Shown here: positions 42,801 through 52,094 of the stretch, piece after piece
Layout: every line of letters begins with the position of its first letter
Numbering within the stretch: the stretch's first letter is position 1
Origin: Fibrobacter succinogenes
GTDB taxonomy: Bacteria > Fibrobacterota > Fibrobacteria > Fibrobacterales > Fibrobacteraceae
Direction of reading: 5' to 3'
Assembly (NCBI RefSeq): GCF_902779965.1
Contig: NZ_CACZDK010000013.1
Location: forward strand, 1 to 64,000
Length of the DNA stretch: 64,000 bases
Program-made: the position numbers and the translations under genes
The notes under the pieces: model-generated
Database searches by the model: none
Told to the model about the DNA's origin: nothing
The model's input: only the letters and a program-made list of their open reading frames with translations

Positions 42801-45157
42801 TCACCGTGATTACGGGTGTTTCGGGCTCGGGCAAGTCGAGCCTTGCGTTTCATACGCTCTTTAGCGAAGGCCAGCGCCGCTTTGTGGAAACCCTTAGCAC
42901 TTATGCTCGCCGATTCTTGGGCCGCCCCGACCGCGGTAGCATTGATTCTATTTCGGGCCTCGCCCCAGCCATTGCCATTGACCAAAAGAGCGCGAGCAAG
43001 AGCCCCCGCAGTACGGTGGCAACGCTTACCGAAATTTACGATTACTTCCGCATTTTGTGGGCCCGCGTGGGAACTGCCCACTGCCTCCATTGCGGAAAGC
43101 CGGTGAGCTCCTATGCCGCAGGCGACTTGATGCAATTTGCATTTGACCGCGACCTCAACAAGATGGTGACTGTGCTTGCCCCGTTCGAAATCAAGGACGA
43201 AATTAAGTTGTCTAAGATTTTGACTGAAAAGGGTTACCGCAAGGCATATCTTGGCAAAAAGCTTGTGGAACTCCCGCTGCCGAAAATTCCGATTCGCGAA
43301 AAGCAGTTGCTTGCCGTGGTCGATTCCGTGGTGGTGAAGGATGAAAATCGTGCTCGTCTCGTCGAAGCCTTTGAACGCGGTTACCGCGACGGTAACGGAA
43401 TTCTCTACGTGGATTGCGATGGCGAAGAACGCCTCTCGGCCAGTGAAAAGCCCGGCTGCCCGGATTGCGGCTGGTACATGGATTCCGCGCTGAACCCCAA
43501 GCATTTCAGTTTCAACACGCACTGGGGCGCCTGCGAAACATGCCTTGGTCTTGGACATTTCAAGGATGGCGAAGAATGCCCCGATTGCCACGGCGAACGC
43601 TTGAAGCCTGAATATCTTGCGGTGCGCATCTTGGGCAAGAACATCATGGATGTGCATCACATGAGCATTGCCGAAGCCCGCGACTGGTTTGCGAAAGTCG
43701 ATTTTGCAAACGAAGAAAATGCGACGTCTGCATCCATCCAGAGTAAAACGACAATTGCCGCGCCGCTCCTCCGCGAAATTATTGGCCGCTTGGACTTCTT
43801 GATTAGCGTGGGGTTAGGTTACATTGGCCTTGACCGTGCGGGCGATACGCTTTCGGGCGGTGAATCCCAGCGCATCCGTTTGGCTAGCCAAATCGGTAGC
43901 GGCCTCGAAGGCGTCTTGTATGTGCTTGACGAACCGACTGTCGGCCTCCATGAAAGTGATACCGCAAAACTCTTGGATACGCTTTACCGCTTGCGCGACC
44001 TCGGTAATACGCTCGTGGTCGTGGAACATGACATCAAGATGATGCAGGCCGCAGACCACATTATCGATATGGGCCCGGGGGCGGGCGATTTCGGTGGCGA
44101 AGTCGTTGCCGAAGGATCGCCTGCAGAACTTGCAAAACCATATGCGTTGCAACAATTCCCGCGTAGCGAAACGGTCAAGTTCCTCACCTATTCCACGCCG
44201 GTGGCAAACCAGCTGGAACCGGTACGCATCACGGACGATACGGAATTCTATGAATTCAAAAATCTTAACGCTAATAATTTGAAGAACTTGTCTGTAAAAT
44301 TCCCGAAAAAAGCGGTGAGCGTTGTCTGTGGCGTTTCGGGTTCGGGCAAGAGTTCACTCGTTGTCGATGAAATTTTCCCGGCGCTTAAAAAGCAGTTCCA
44401 GGCTCGCGGTCGTAAAAAGCAGAGCGGCGAAGTTTTACTTGTAGACCAGAGCCCGATTTCGGGAACGCCTCGCAGTACGCCGGCGAGTTTCACGGGCGTC
44501 TTTGACGATATCCGCAAACTGTTCGCGAAGCTCGAACAATCCAAGATGAAGGGCTTCGATTACGGTCGCTTTAGCTATAACCTTGCGCGAGGCCGTTGCC
44601 CTGCTTGCGAAGGCCGTGGCGCCGTCGCTGTCGAGATGCACTTTCTCTCGGACATTTGGGAAACCTGCGAAGTTTGCGGTGGCAAGCGTTACAATCAGGA
44701 AACGCTCACGGTCACGTTCAAGGGCAAGAACATTGCCGACGTGCTTGACATGCGCATTGTCGAAGCCTGCGAGTTCTTCAAAGACCAGCCAAAAATTTTG
44801 CCGAAGCTTGAATGCCTCCGCGATGTGGGTCTCCCGTATGTGAAGCTTGGACAACCGGTTACGACACTTTCGGGTGGCGAATCCCAGCGCTTGAAGCTTG
44901 CTGCGGAACTTTGCCGCCGTCCGGCGAACGAAATGGTTTACCTGCTTGATGAACCTACGACGGGCCTTCATTTGAAGGATATCCAGATCCTTTGGAACCT
45001 CTTGCGTAGGCTTTCGGCGCGTGGCGATACGGTCATTGTCATCGAACACCATCCCGATATTATCCGTTTGGCAGATTGGAAGGTCGAATTGGGACCTGTT
45101 GGCGGAGCAAAGGGCGGTTACTTGCTCGAAATGGGTGTTAATTCGTCGAAATTTTAG
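39821..45157 (+). CDS. uvrA: double-length (fused tandem) excinuclease UvrA
   Basis: 1778 aa, about twice the usual 940. Two complete UvrA units are fused: residues 1 to about 945, and from about 968 to the end. Four Walker A motifs ([48 protein letters not shown]), four LSGGE(A/S)QR signatures and four DEP(S/T)xGLH Walker B regions are all intact. Zinc-finger CxxC pairs are present (CPKCG, CPACKG, CDACEG, CDVCDG, CPACEG, CEVCGG). It recognises DNA lesions for nucleotide excision repair with UvrB/UvrC. The fusion encodes a covalent version of the normal UvrA dimer; chlamydiae have a similar long form. Confidence 0.96.
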   Translation: MTKSIEIRDAHEHNLRHVDLTIPRDSIVVVTGVSGSGKSSLAFDTVFQEGQRRFVESLSAYARQFIGRMKHPDVESVRGISPTISIDQNTVNRNPRSTVGTVVEILDHYRLMFARLGVPHCPKCGKVIQAQSVDQIVDNLYASDENKKILVMAPIVQERKGEYRKELAELKENGFVRVRVDGTIYRLEEVPLLVRYEKHTIEVVIDRLTLERKNMSRLREAIEGALKLTDGKLVSFLLTAPEAAGSESAAKDGSADASLGAIAKEEYRLQGTQLACPKCGISIPELEPRFFSFNDPKGQCPACKGLGESCEFDVNLIVPDPSLSLKQGCLAPQKKDDGCIIFSDFGWRNLRTIANEMHFSLDTPWNKLKKAQQDAVLYGTPSGSERGVVTIMQELWDMWHIYHFRKYMQIGVCPECHGTRINRIAAAVDFHGHNICEMTEWSVEKSVEFFDKLKLSPKEQRIGREVLKEIRGRLGFLKAVGLGYLDISRKASTLSGGEAQRIRLASAVGAGLQGVLYVLDEPSIGLHPRDNDKLLEMLERLRAQGNSLLIVEHDEDTMRHADCVIDVGPGAGVEGGRILAAGTVEELEKNKSSLTGAYLSGRKAIEIPSQRMRIDKNTPKLKVCGACENNLKNIDVEIPLGGAFTVVTGVSGSGKSTLINQILRRELARVFYNSEEPVGKFDHLEGLENIDKVIEIDQTPIGRTPRSNPATYTKIWDDIRDLFAGMEESKVRGYTKSRFSFNVKGGRCDACEGAGVKVIDMHILPSVQVTCDVCDGKRFNEATREVYFKGKNISEVLDMSIAEAAEFFKDIPKIAEPLKLLCEVGLGYLTLGQPSTTLSGGEAQRVKIASELRRPGTGKTLYLLDEPTTGLHFEDIRRLLECLNRLRSLGNSVVVIEHNLDVIKCADWIIDLGPDAGVNGGRIIATGTPEQIAKCKKSETGRYLAPVLAKKHGENKHFERTDEKGEDYSLDIEVHGARKHNLKNIDVTIPRHKLTVITGVSGSGKSSLAFHTLFSEGQRRFVETLSTYARRFLGRPDRGSIDSISGLAPAIAIDQKSASKSPRSTVATLTEIYDYFRILWARVGTAHCLHCGKPVSSYAAGDLMQFAFDRDLNKMVTVLAPFEIKDEIKLSKILTEKGYRKAYLGKKLVELPLPKIPIREKQLLAVVDSVVVKDENRARLVEAFERGYRDGNGILYVDCDGEERLSASEKPGCPDCGWYMDSALNPKHFSFNTHWGACETCLGLGHFKDGEECPDCHGERLKPEYLAVRILGKNIMDVHHMSIAEARDWFAKVDFANEENATSASIQSKTTIAAPLLREIIGRLDFLISVGLGYIGLDRAGDTLSGGESQRIRLASQIGSGLEGVLYVLDEPTVGLHESDTAKLLDTLYRLRDLGNTLVVVEHDIKMMQAADHIIDMGPGAGDFGGEVVAEGSPAELAKPYALQQFPRSETVKFLTYSTPVANQLEPVRITDDTEFYEFKNLNANNLKNLSVKFPKKAVSVVCGVSGSGKSSLVVDEIFPALKKQFQARGRKKQSGEVLLVDQSPISGTPRSTPASFTGVFDDIRKLFAKLEQSKMKGFDYGRFSYNLARGRCPACEGRGAVAVEMHFLSDIWETCEVCGGKRYNQETLTVTFKGKNIADVLDMRIVEACEFFKDQPKILPKLECLRDVGLPYVKLGQPVTTLSGGESQRLKLAAELCRRPANEMVYLLDEPTTGLHLKDIQILWNLLRRLSARGDTVIVIEHHPDIIRLADWKVELGPVGGAKGGYLLEMGVNSSKF

Positions 45158-45206
45158 CATCTCTTTTCTAAGAAGAAATTATTTTTCTAGACAAGAAGGT
45201 TCTAAA

Positions 45207-47675
45207 ATGACAGGAGTGCTTATGACATTTTCCCGATTGCTTCCGCTTTTGTTGCTGGTTCCGGCGCTTACCATGGCCGACGAAGATCGCAACTTCAAAT
45301 TGACATCGGAAAATTTTAAAGTCGGTAGCCTCCTGGAGGGAAGTCTTTTGGAAAATGCTTCCAAGAAAGCTATTGCTTTGGACAAATCTTTAGCTATCTC
45401 GCAGGAACCGGTCTTCCCATTGCTGCCTAATACGCTTTACCTTCGCTATAAAAAATCCGCTAAGGATTACTTGTGGTTTTCTGGCGAGGCAAAGCCGGAA
45501 GAATATAAGAAGCTCCATGCCTTTAGCCTCAAGGGCAATCATTTGACCGCTCGCGAGGTGGTGGGACTCCGTCTTTATGCATCCCGTCAGTATAAAGCCT
45601 TCCAGGACGAAGCCGATATCTATTTTGATGCCGAGTATGTTTATTCGCCGCGTGTTGCAAAACTCCTGTTCATGAAGAATGGCAAGTGGCAGGTCTTGAA
45701 CGAAAGCGTGCATCCGGGTTTGGTGCAAATCAAGACCGATGAAAAGAATTTGGAAGTTGTGTCTCTGAATTCAAAGATGAAGGCGGGAACGAGGGCAATC
45801 TATCCTGCTGAAAATGGTGTTTATTTCTTTTCGTTCAGCGCTCCGGGTAAATTCCCGTATGTCGATGCGGGTGTGCTTAAGCCGGGTGAAGTGCTCACGT
45901 TCAATGTGAAGTTCCCGGAACCGGATTCCGTTGTTGTGCTTTCAAGTTCGGGGGCGGCGGTTCCTGAAGTTGTTGCGGCATCTAGTTCGAGTGAGGCGAC
46001 TCCTGAAGCTGTAGCTACTTCTAGTTCCGCTCTTGCTGATTCAGTCGCTGGTTCTTCTAGCTCGAATGCATCCGTGGAAATTCCTGATTTTGATGCTGCT
46101 GTTTCGAGTTCAAGTGTGGCGTCTTCGGAATCGAAGGCCCCAGCGCCGTTGCTTTCTGTTACGCTTGAACAGGTGCAGGCTCTTCAGGTGCTCGAAGAAG
46201 CTGAATCGCTTTATGATATCTTCTCAGCCGATGTCGACAAGAATTTCACGCGTATAGACACGACTGAATTTTCCAAGTTCTATCCTTCGATTATCCCCGC
46301 CGAATCGCTTGGACTTAACAATTCGGGAAAGGTCTATCGCGATTATGTGAAGCATTATAATTTGAAACGTAGCGAAGCGCAAAAAATCTGGCGAGAAAAA
46401 AAGTTGGGCGAAGTTAGCGCGATCTATAAGGCTTTCCATGCAAAGTTCGATAGCTTGCAGATGCTCCCGATTGAAATTAACATGTTGCCTGCCGCGGTGG
46501 AAAAAATCATGAAGGTCGTTGACACAACCGCTGCGTCCACTGACACGTCAAAGAAAACTTTAGATTCTTGCAAAATCGAATCGTTGGGGCTTCGCTTTGG
46601 TACGGACCACAATCGTGTTGAGGTTTCTTGGAAGGGCGTGGTTGATGGTTTTTCGATGGATTCACTTGTGAATCTATTTGCCAATGGAGACTCTTCCCTT
46701 GTGACTACGCTGTTTCTTGTGAATAACAAACCGGTGTGGGTGTTCAAGGAAGGTGCTTTGGTTGGGCGTTACCAGTATCGCTATGGCAAACTTGGATTCC
46801 GTGTGGGCGATTCCCTTTATTTTGGCAAGGGTAAATTTACTTTGCCGAAGCATATTGCTATTGAAAAAGAAGTTGTGGATTGGCTCAAGTCCAGAGGGCC
46901 TGAATCGTCTTCGTCAGTTGTTGCCAGTTCTTCTTCTAAAGTGGTGGATACCGTAAAGTACGAACCGAAGTTTAATGTTGTTGAACATCCTTCTCGTGGA
47001 ACCGTTGCTATTATTGATTCGGGTTCGTTCCGCTATCGTGGTAAGGTTGTGTCGATGTCTCCGTTTGCAATTCATACAACCGAAGTGACGCAGGAATTTT
47101 ATCACAAAATTATGGGCCTCTTGGATTCGACAAAACGTAATTCCGATAGATCGGCATTCAAGGGGCCGAACAAGCCGGTCCAAAATATCACTTGGGAAAA
47201 GGCGCAGTATGCCTGTAAGGTCCTTGGTGGTGACTTGCCGACCGAGGCTCAATGGGAATATGCTGGCCGCGCTGGTAGTAACGATGGAGTCCCGTGGACG
47301 ATGGACGATGTAATGAGCGTTAGTAAGTATGCTATCTTTGCAGAAAATTCTTTCAAGGTCGGTAAGAAAAATGAAGCTTATGGCCCGCATGATGTGGCAA
47401 CGAAATCTCCGAATGCATGGGGACTTTATGACATGTCGGGCAACGTAACGGAATGGACCCGCGACAATTACTTTGCGATTACGTTCACGATTGAAAGTTC
47501 AAATCCGACGGGATCTTTCTTGGGAACGAACAAAGTAATTAAAGGCGGCTCTTGGAAGGATAAAGTCAAGAAATTGAACATGACATACCGCGATGATGAA
47601 GATCCACGCTATTGGTCGGATTACATTGGCTTCCGCTGTGTGTTCCCGCTCGAACGAATTGTTCAGGAAAAGTAA
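45207..47675 (+). CDS. secreted SUMF1-domain protein with Ser-rich linkers
   Basis: 822 aa from ATG 45207 (GAAGG 7 nt upstream); ATG 45222 with AGGAG 5 nt upstream is equally good. Signal peptide (FSRLLPLLLLVPALTMA), a beta-rich N-terminal domain (to about 240), linkers of SSS runs (about 245-320), a helical region, another SSSS linker, then a formylglycine-generating-enzyme-like domain (from about 610): FAIHTTEVTQEFYHKIMG, LPTEAQWEYAGRAG, GLYDMSGNVTEWTRD, IKGGSWKD, YIGFRCV. The paired active-site Cys of true FGE are not evident, so a binding role is likelier. Possibly cell-surface. Confidence 0.8.
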   Translation: MTGVLMTFSRLLPLLLLVPALTMADEDRNFKLTSENFKVGSLLEGSLLENASKKAIALDKSLAISQEPVFPLLPNTLYLRYKKSAKDYLWFSGEAKPEEYKKLHAFSLKGNHLTAREVVGLRLYASRQYKAFQDEADIYFDAEYVYSPRVAKLLFMKNGKWQVLNESVHPGLVQIKTDEKNLEVVSLNSKMKAGTRAIYPAENGVYFFSFSAPGKFPYVDAGVLKPGEVLTFNVKFPEPDSVVVLSSSGAAVPEVVAASSSSEATPEAVATSSSALADSVAGSSSSNASVEIPDFDAAVSSSSVASSESKAPAPLLSVTLEQVQALQVLEEAESLYDIFSADVDKNFTRIDTTEFSKFYPSIIPAESLGLNNSGKVYRDYVKHYNLKRSEAQKIWREKKLGEVSAIYKAFHAKFDSLQMLPIEINMLPAAVEKIMKVVDTTAASTDTSKKTLDSCKIESLGLRFGTDHNRVEVSWKGVVDGFSMDSLVNLFANGDSSLVTTLFLVNNKPVWVFKEGALVGRYQYRYGKLGFRVGDSLYFGKGKFTLPKHIAIEKEVVDWLKSRGPESSSSVVASSSSKVVDTVKYEPKFNVVEHPSRGTVAIIDSGSFRYRGKVVSMSPFAIHTTEVTQEFYHKIMGLLDSTKRNSDRSAFKGPNKPVQNITWEKAQYACKVLGGDLPTEAQWEYAGRAGSNDGVPWTMDDVMSVSKYAIFAENSFKVGKKNEAYGPHDVATKSPNAWGLYDMSGNVTEWTRDNYFAITFTIESSNPTGSFLGTNKVIKGGSWKDKVKKLNMTYRDDEDPRYWSDYIGFRCVFPLERIVQEK

Positions 47676-47677
47676 TC

Positions 47678-48259
47678 ATGAGTAATAATTCCAATAAGGA
47701 AAAAAGCCTTTTTAAGAAGCTTACGGCACTTCCGTATTTGCTGGTGTTTCTTGCTTTGTTGATGCCATTGGCTAGTGTTTCTTGTTCGGCTAAGGACGAC
47801 AGCAAGCCTATTGCGGAGATGACGTTTTATCAAGTGGCTTCGGGGGTTGACCTCGATAAAGCACTAGCGGACCCTGCGCTTGGACAAATGCACCGCATGG
47901 TCAAGGAAAACCCCAAGGTTTTGGACCGTTTCAAGGTGCAGATGCCGAATTTCCCTAAAATGGAACCGGTTCACCATCTGTACGGTATCCTCGCTGCGGT
48001 ATTCTTGGCAGCGGTGTTTGCTTGGATAGTGCCGCTGGCTTCTACGGTGATGGGGCTTTTGTCGATGGTCTCGCTGTGGTCGCTTTTGATGAAGCTTTCG
48101 CAGATTAGCGATATGCTAGGGATTCCGCTATTGAAAGTTCAGGCTGGAATTGGCCTTTATTGCGCTAGTTTCTTGATTTTGATAGGAACAGCGATGAATA
48201 TAGCGACTCTAGTACGCCCGGCAGTTATCGCCCGCCGTAGCCGAAAAAAGAAAAAGTAA
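47678..48259 (+). CDS. hypothetical inner-membrane protein
   Basis: 193 aa from ATG 47678; AGGAAAAG precedes it, overlapping the end of the SUMF1 gene. A helix at about 16-36 is followed by an extracytoplasmic loop (CSAKDDSKPIAEMTF ... VHHLYG), then three more helices (about 101-190) and a basic tail RRSRKKKK. LASVSC is a poor lipobox, so I favour a membrane helix. Likely co-transcribed with the SUMF1-domain gene. Function unknown. Confidence 0.65.
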   Translation: MSNNSNKEKSLFKKLTALPYLLVFLALLMPLASVSCSAKDDSKPIAEMTFYQVASGVDLDKALADPALGQMHRMVKENPKVLDRFKVQMPNFPKMEPVHHLYGILAAVFLAAVFAWIVPLASTVMGLLSMVSLWSLLMKLSQISDMLGIPLLKVQAGIGLYCASFLILIGTAMNIATLVRPAVIARRSRKKKK

Positions 48260-48286
48260 ACAAAAAGTTTACAAAATATAAATACA

Positions 48287-48321
48287 AGGATCCGACGAGA
48301 GTCGGGTCCTGTTTCTTTTTT
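48287..48321 (+). terminator. intrinsic terminator
   Basis: AGGATCCGAC (48287-48296) pairs with GTCGGGTCCT (48301-48310), loop GAGA, followed by GTTTCTTTTTT. Confidence 0.85.
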
Positions 48322-48577
48322 AAATGTTTTTTTAAGTTTACAATCCTGATATCAAGAATTGTCTTTTTTCTCAACGTGTGACCAGTGTCAAAAGTATGAA
48401 AAAAAACAGAAAATGGGCAAAAATAGGTATGATTAGAGGGGATTCTTTTTTGTATAGGAAATTTTAAATTTTGCATTGTGTTGGGGATTATCTTAAACTT
48501 TTGTTTACGATAACGGGTTGATTAGGTGCGTAACCTTAAAACTTATGATGCTTGGAGTGGGTATCAAAATAAATATT
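48322..48577. other. AT-rich leader region, no gene seen
   Basis: Upstream region of the polysaccharide kinase gene. Poly-A and poly-T tracts, no convincing promoter pair, no repeat. The open frame here only extends the downstream gene backwards without coding character. Confidence 0.45.
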
Positions 48578-50788
48578 ATGGCAGAACAAGAAAAAGTTAC
48601 AGCATCGGGTTTGTCTTCGGTTCCGACCACTCGGGACAGTGAAGAAATTTCCTTACAGGAAATATTTCTCCTCCTTTGGAGAAATAGAAAAGCCATTATC
48701 ACATGCGTCTTGGTTGCCGCAGTGATCGGAGCTTTTGTTGCTCAGTGGACTCGTCCTGTATATTCTAGTGACGTGCTCCTTCAGGTGAACATGAAGGGCA
48801 ATAGCAGCAAGTCGACTAAGGCTATGGGCGAAATGGGTGAAGTTTTGGAAATGGCTAGCCCGACCGACGCCGAAATTGAGCTCATCAAGAGCCGTTTGGT
48901 TCTGACTACGGTTGCTCAGGAGGAACACCTCCATCTGTCTGCCCAACCGATAGGTTTTTGGAATCGCCTGCTGCATATGGAAGGCCGTATGGATCTGGAT
49001 TCATTGCAGATTCCGGCTGAATTGCGCACCGAAAAGTGGTATGCTGTGGCTGATGGCGAAGATGGATATTCCGTAATCGCTCCGGATGGCAAAAAAATTC
49101 TTGATGGAAAGGTTGGGGAAATTTGCAAGGCCGCCTATGCTGGTGATTCCCTGGTCATTCGTGTGAAGTTCTTGCTTGCTCGTGAAGGACAGGAATTCAT
49201 CATTGCTCAGGGGTCTTCGCTGAAAGCTGGCCGCGCTTTGAGGGGTGCTTTGGGTGTGGCAGAACAGGGTAAAAAGACAGGTATTATTTCCGTTCATTTT
49301 AGCCACCGCTATCCAGATCGCGCCGCTTCCATTTTGAATACCATTGCTAAGACTTATCTGCGCCAGAACGTTGAAATGCGTAGTGCTGAAGCCGAAAAAA
49401 CGCTTGAATTTTTGGAAAGCCAGTTGCCGATGGTCAAGGCTAAGCTTGATAGTGCTGAAAAGGTTTTGGCCGATTATCGCTATAAGATTGGCTCTATTGA
49501 CATGAATGGCGAAACCAAGGCCCATATTTCGAAAGAAACGGAACTTAAAAGACAAATTCTTGAAATGGAACAGAAAAGACAAGCTGCAATGCGTCTTTTC
49601 AAGGCCGAACATCCGAGTGTCGTGACGCTTTCTAGACAGTTGGGCAAATTGCGCTCTGAATTGAATATGCTTAAGAAGAGCGCTCAAAAGATGCCTCTCA
49701 CGCAGCAGGAAGTCGCTCGTTTGCAAGAAGAAGTGGCCGTGAATAACGAAATCTACACGAACATGCTCAACAATATCCAGCAGTTGCGTGTGGTGCGTGT
49801 CGGTGAAGTGGGTAACGTGCGTATTGTCGATTTGGCTCAGGTTGAATCGATGCCGTCCAAGCCGAAGAGAAAGAAGATTTTCCTTATTGCTGTCGCTGCA
49901 GGCTTTTTACTGGGTGTATTCTACGCTTACTTGATGTATTTGCTCAAGAACGGCGTTCGTAGCGCTTCTGAAATTGAACGCGAAACGAAAATGAATGTGC
50001 TCGTGAAGATCCCGAAGTCCCACAATAAATTGCTCGGCAAACGTGGAAAAATGCGCCAAAACATGCCATTTGTGCTGCAGAGAACCGAAGACCAGGTGAC
50101 GGAATCCTTCCAGTCCATGATGACGGCGATCAACTTCTCGTTCTCGCACAAGGAACACTCCGTAATCCTCGTGATGGGTCTGATTTCTGGCGTGGGTAAG
50201 AGCTTTGTCTCTCAGAATCTTTCTGCCATTGCCGCCACTAGCGGCAAAAAGGTGCTGTTGATTGATGCTGATATGCGTCGTGGCTCTGTTCGCACTGGTG
50301 GCGCCGGACTTGCAGATGTGCTTGTCGGAAAGAAAACTTTGGATGAAGCAGTTCAGCAGAAATACGACAAGAATATGTTCGTGCTTAACGCTGGCAAAAC
50401 CAACATGACGGCTTGTGGTTTGCTCCGTAGCGATGCCATGGACAACTTGCTTAAGGAAGCTCGCCAGAAGTATGATTTGGTTATCGTTGACACTCCGCCC
50501 TTAAGCTTGGTGACCGATGCCGAATTGATCTGTCCTTTAGCCGATTACTTGCTGTTTGTGCTCCAATATGGCAAGCATCGTATGGATGACATTAAGGAAT
50601 CGCTCTCGAAGATTGTGCGCTATTCCGGAAAGCAGGGTGCTATTGTGTTGAACCAGTATGAATATGAACCGGGTCATTACGGTTACTATGAAAAGGAATA
50701 CAACAAGCAGCAACCACAGGATTATAAGCGCTTTTCGTTTGCATCTTTATTCTTCTTATTAGGCTCTAGATTTGGAGGTAGACAATGA
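48578..50788 (+). CDS. Wzc-type polysaccharide co-polymerase/tyrosine kinase
   Basis: 736 aa. ATG 48578 is chosen because the preceding codons look non-coding. A Wzz domain lies between two membrane helices (about 48-68 and 430-450) with a long coiled coil. The cytoplasmic BY-kinase domain has Walker A GLISGVGKSF, Walker A' LLIDADMRRG and Walker B LVIVDTPP. A C-terminal Tyr cluster follows (NQYEYEPGHYGYYEKEY) for autophosphorylation. Such proteins control chain length and export of capsule or exopolysaccharide. No glycosyltransferases, Wzx, Wzy or Wza are nearby, so the partner locus is elsewhere. Its stop overlaps the next start. Confidence 0.9.
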   Translation: MAEQEKVTASGLSSVPTTRDSEEISLQEIFLLLWRNRKAIITCVLVAAVIGAFVAQWTRPVYSSDVLLQVNMKGNSSKSTKAMGEMGEVLEMASPTDAEIELIKSRLVLTTVAQEEHLHLSAQPIGFWNRLLHMEGRMDLDSLQIPAELRTEKWYAVADGEDGYSVIAPDGKKILDGKVGEICKAAYAGDSLVIRVKFLLAREGQEFIIAQGSSLKAGRALRGALGVAEQGKKTGIISVHFSHRYPDRAASILNTIAKTYLRQNVEMRSAEAEKTLEFLESQLPMVKAKLDSAEKVLADYRYKIGSIDMNGETKAHISKETELKRQILEMEQKRQAAMRLFKAEHPSVVTLSRQLGKLRSELNMLKKSAQKMPLTQQEVARLQEEVAVNNEIYTNMLNNIQQLRVVRVGEVGNVRIVDLAQVESMPSKPKRKKIFLIAVAAGFLLGVFYAYLMYLLKNGVRSASEIERETKMNVLVKIPKSHNKLLGKRGKMRQNMPFVLQRTEDQVTESFQSMMTAINFSFSHKEHSVILVMGLISGVGKSFVSQNLSAIAATSGKKVLLIDADMRRGSVRTGGAGLADVLVGKKTLDEAVQQKYDKNMFVLNAGKTNMTACGLLRSDAMDNLLKEARQKYDLVIVDTPPLSLVTDAELICPLADYLLFVLQYGKHRMDDIKESLSKIVRYSGKQGAIVLNQYEYEPGHYGYYEKEYNKQQPQDYKRFSFASLFFLLGSRFGGRQ

Positions 50789-51768
50789 TAAACATGAAGG
50801 TAATCTCTGCATTTGCTTTCGCTCTCGCTATGGCGGGAACATCGTTTGCTGCCGATGAAGAAGTAATCGGCAAGTATGGCTCCATTACGGTTAAGAAAAT
50901 TCACGGTGAAGCCAAACGTAATAGCTGGGAAACCAAGTCGGATAAAGTTGTCGCCTATATTGACGATAGTTCCGATGAAGTTCCTGTGATTTCTGAAGAT
51001 GTACAGGTGGACTCTGTTTATTATAGCCGTGTGTTTAAGAATAATGTTAGATCGACGATAATGCTTCCTTTTAGCGTTCCAACATGGAAACTTCAAAGTT
51101 TTGGAGTATATTCTTTTGTGTCTTTAAAAAAGGATCAGTATAACAATACTCAATATAGCGTATATGTTCAAGAATATTCTAGTACATTAGAAGCTAATAC
51201 TCCATATATTGTTATATCAACTAAGCCTGAAGACAATGTTATTTCTTTTAGTATAGAAAATTCTGGGATAAATAAAGTAACATTCAATACTACGACTAAT
51301 TCGCAACGTAAGACGTTTCAGAATGATGATGGCTATAACTGGGAAATCATTGGAACCTATGAACGCATAGATTTTAAGAATCCTAAGGGTGTCTATGGTT
51401 TTGCCGCTAAGGAGAAAGATGATGGTACGAAATTAGGCGATTTTAAGAGGGCTACTTGCAGCGAAAAGAGCTGCGCCTATATCAGACCTTTTAGAGCCTT
51501 TTTAAGATGCACTTTGCCTGCCGCTATAAAAGGGTTGGCGAAATCTGCGGATGATGCTGTTAGCTTGGATAATTTACCAGAAACAGTTGAAGTTCGTGTC
51601 ATTAATGCTGATAGCAGCACAACTTCCCTTGGCAAGCTTAATACATATACAGGTGAATTTGTTTCGAATGACAACCGTTGGTACGATATGAAGGGTCGTT
51701 TGCTTCAGCATAAGCCGACTGCAAAGGGAACTTATTTCCATAACAGGAAAAAAGTAGTCATTAAGTAG
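50785..51768 (+). CDS. secreted protein with sorting-tail-like C-terminus
   Basis: 327 aa. GGAGG lies 6 nt before ATG 50785, and the start overlaps the kinase stop. Signal peptide (MKVISAFAFALAMAGTSFA). The mature part is beta-rich. The last 35 residues contain WYDMKGRLLQ and GTYFHNRKKVVIK, which resembles type IX secretion C-terminal domains (pattern YDxxGR ... KGxYxxxxxKxxxK). Surface display or secretion is inferred. Co-transcribed with the tyrosine kinase and the small acidic peptide gene. Confidence 0.7.
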   Translation: MINMKVISAFAFALAMAGTSFAADEEVIGKYGSITVKKIHGEAKRNSWETKSDKVVAYIDDSSDEVPVISEDVQVDSVYYSRVFKNNVRSTIMLPFSVPTWKLQSFGVYSFVSLKKDQYNNTQYSVYVQEYSSTLEANTPYIVISTKPEDNVISFSIENSGINKVTFNTTTNSQRKTFQNDDGYNWEIIGTYERIDFKNPKGVYGFAAKEKDDGTKLGDFKRATCSEKSCAYIRPFRAFLRCTLPAAIKGLAKSADDAVSLDNLPETVEVRVINADSSTTSLGKLNTYTGEFVSNDNRWYDMKGRLLQHKPTAKGTYFHNRKKVVIK

Positions 51769-51780
51769 GAGTGGCTGAAT

Positions 51781-51939
51781 ATGAATATCAAAGTCGAAAA
51801 GAGAAAATATACGCCGCCATGCATGAAGCTCGTGCAACTGACACGAGTGTCTAACCTGCTTAGTTCATCAGAATTTAGTGACGATAGTGGCGTTGATTTC
51901 GAAGATCTCGGCGAAGGTTATGACGACGAATTTGGTTAA
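51781..51939 (+). CDS. 52-aa acidic-tailed peptide
   Basis: MNIKVEKRKYTPPCMKLVQL, then TRVSNLLSSSEFSDDSGVDF, then EDLGEGYDDEFG. AGGAG lies 9 nt before the ATG. A basic N-terminal half with a KYTPPxMKLVxL motif is joined to an acidic, Ser/Asp/Gly-rich C-terminal half around an LLSSS step. The layout is like leader-plus-core peptide precursors and like short peptides common in Bacteroidota. No modifying enzyme is adjacent. The last gene of the polysaccharide-kinase operon, followed by a terminator. No function is known to me. Confidence 0.65.
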   Translation: MNIKVEKRKYTPPCMKLVQLTRVSNLLSSSEFSDDSGVDFEDLGEGYDDEFG

Positions 51940-51967
51940 CGAAATTCTCCATTGAAGAAAGCTGAAG

Positions 51968-51997
51968 AAAGGTCGCGAGAAATCGCGGCCTTTTTTT
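51968..51997 (+). terminator. intrinsic terminator
   Basis: An 11-bp stem AAAGGTCGCGA/TCGCGGCCTTT (one G-U) with a GAAA tetraloop and a T run. Ends the kinase/surface protein/peptide operon. Downstream, 52048-52075 holds a short heptamer stretch (TTC-CTAC-TGT-CTAC-TAA-CCAC). Confidence 0.9.
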
Positions 51998-52094
51998 ACA
52001 ATGTCATTTCAGCGTTTTGAGGGTTTGTTGCATAAGCAGTCGGCGATAAAGTCTAAGTTCTTCCTACTGTCTACTAACCACTGCGGCGAAGCCG

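Noticed and set aside
41441-43660. 739-codon open frame on the minus strand inside uvrA
   Set aside because: It runs antisense to intact UvrA motifs and its translation is Ala/Arg/His-rich without domains. Codon bias of the sense gene produces it.
45207-47675. True formylglycine-generating enzyme activity
   Set aside because: The fold signatures are present but the catalytic Cys pair is not evident and no sulfatase gene is nearby.
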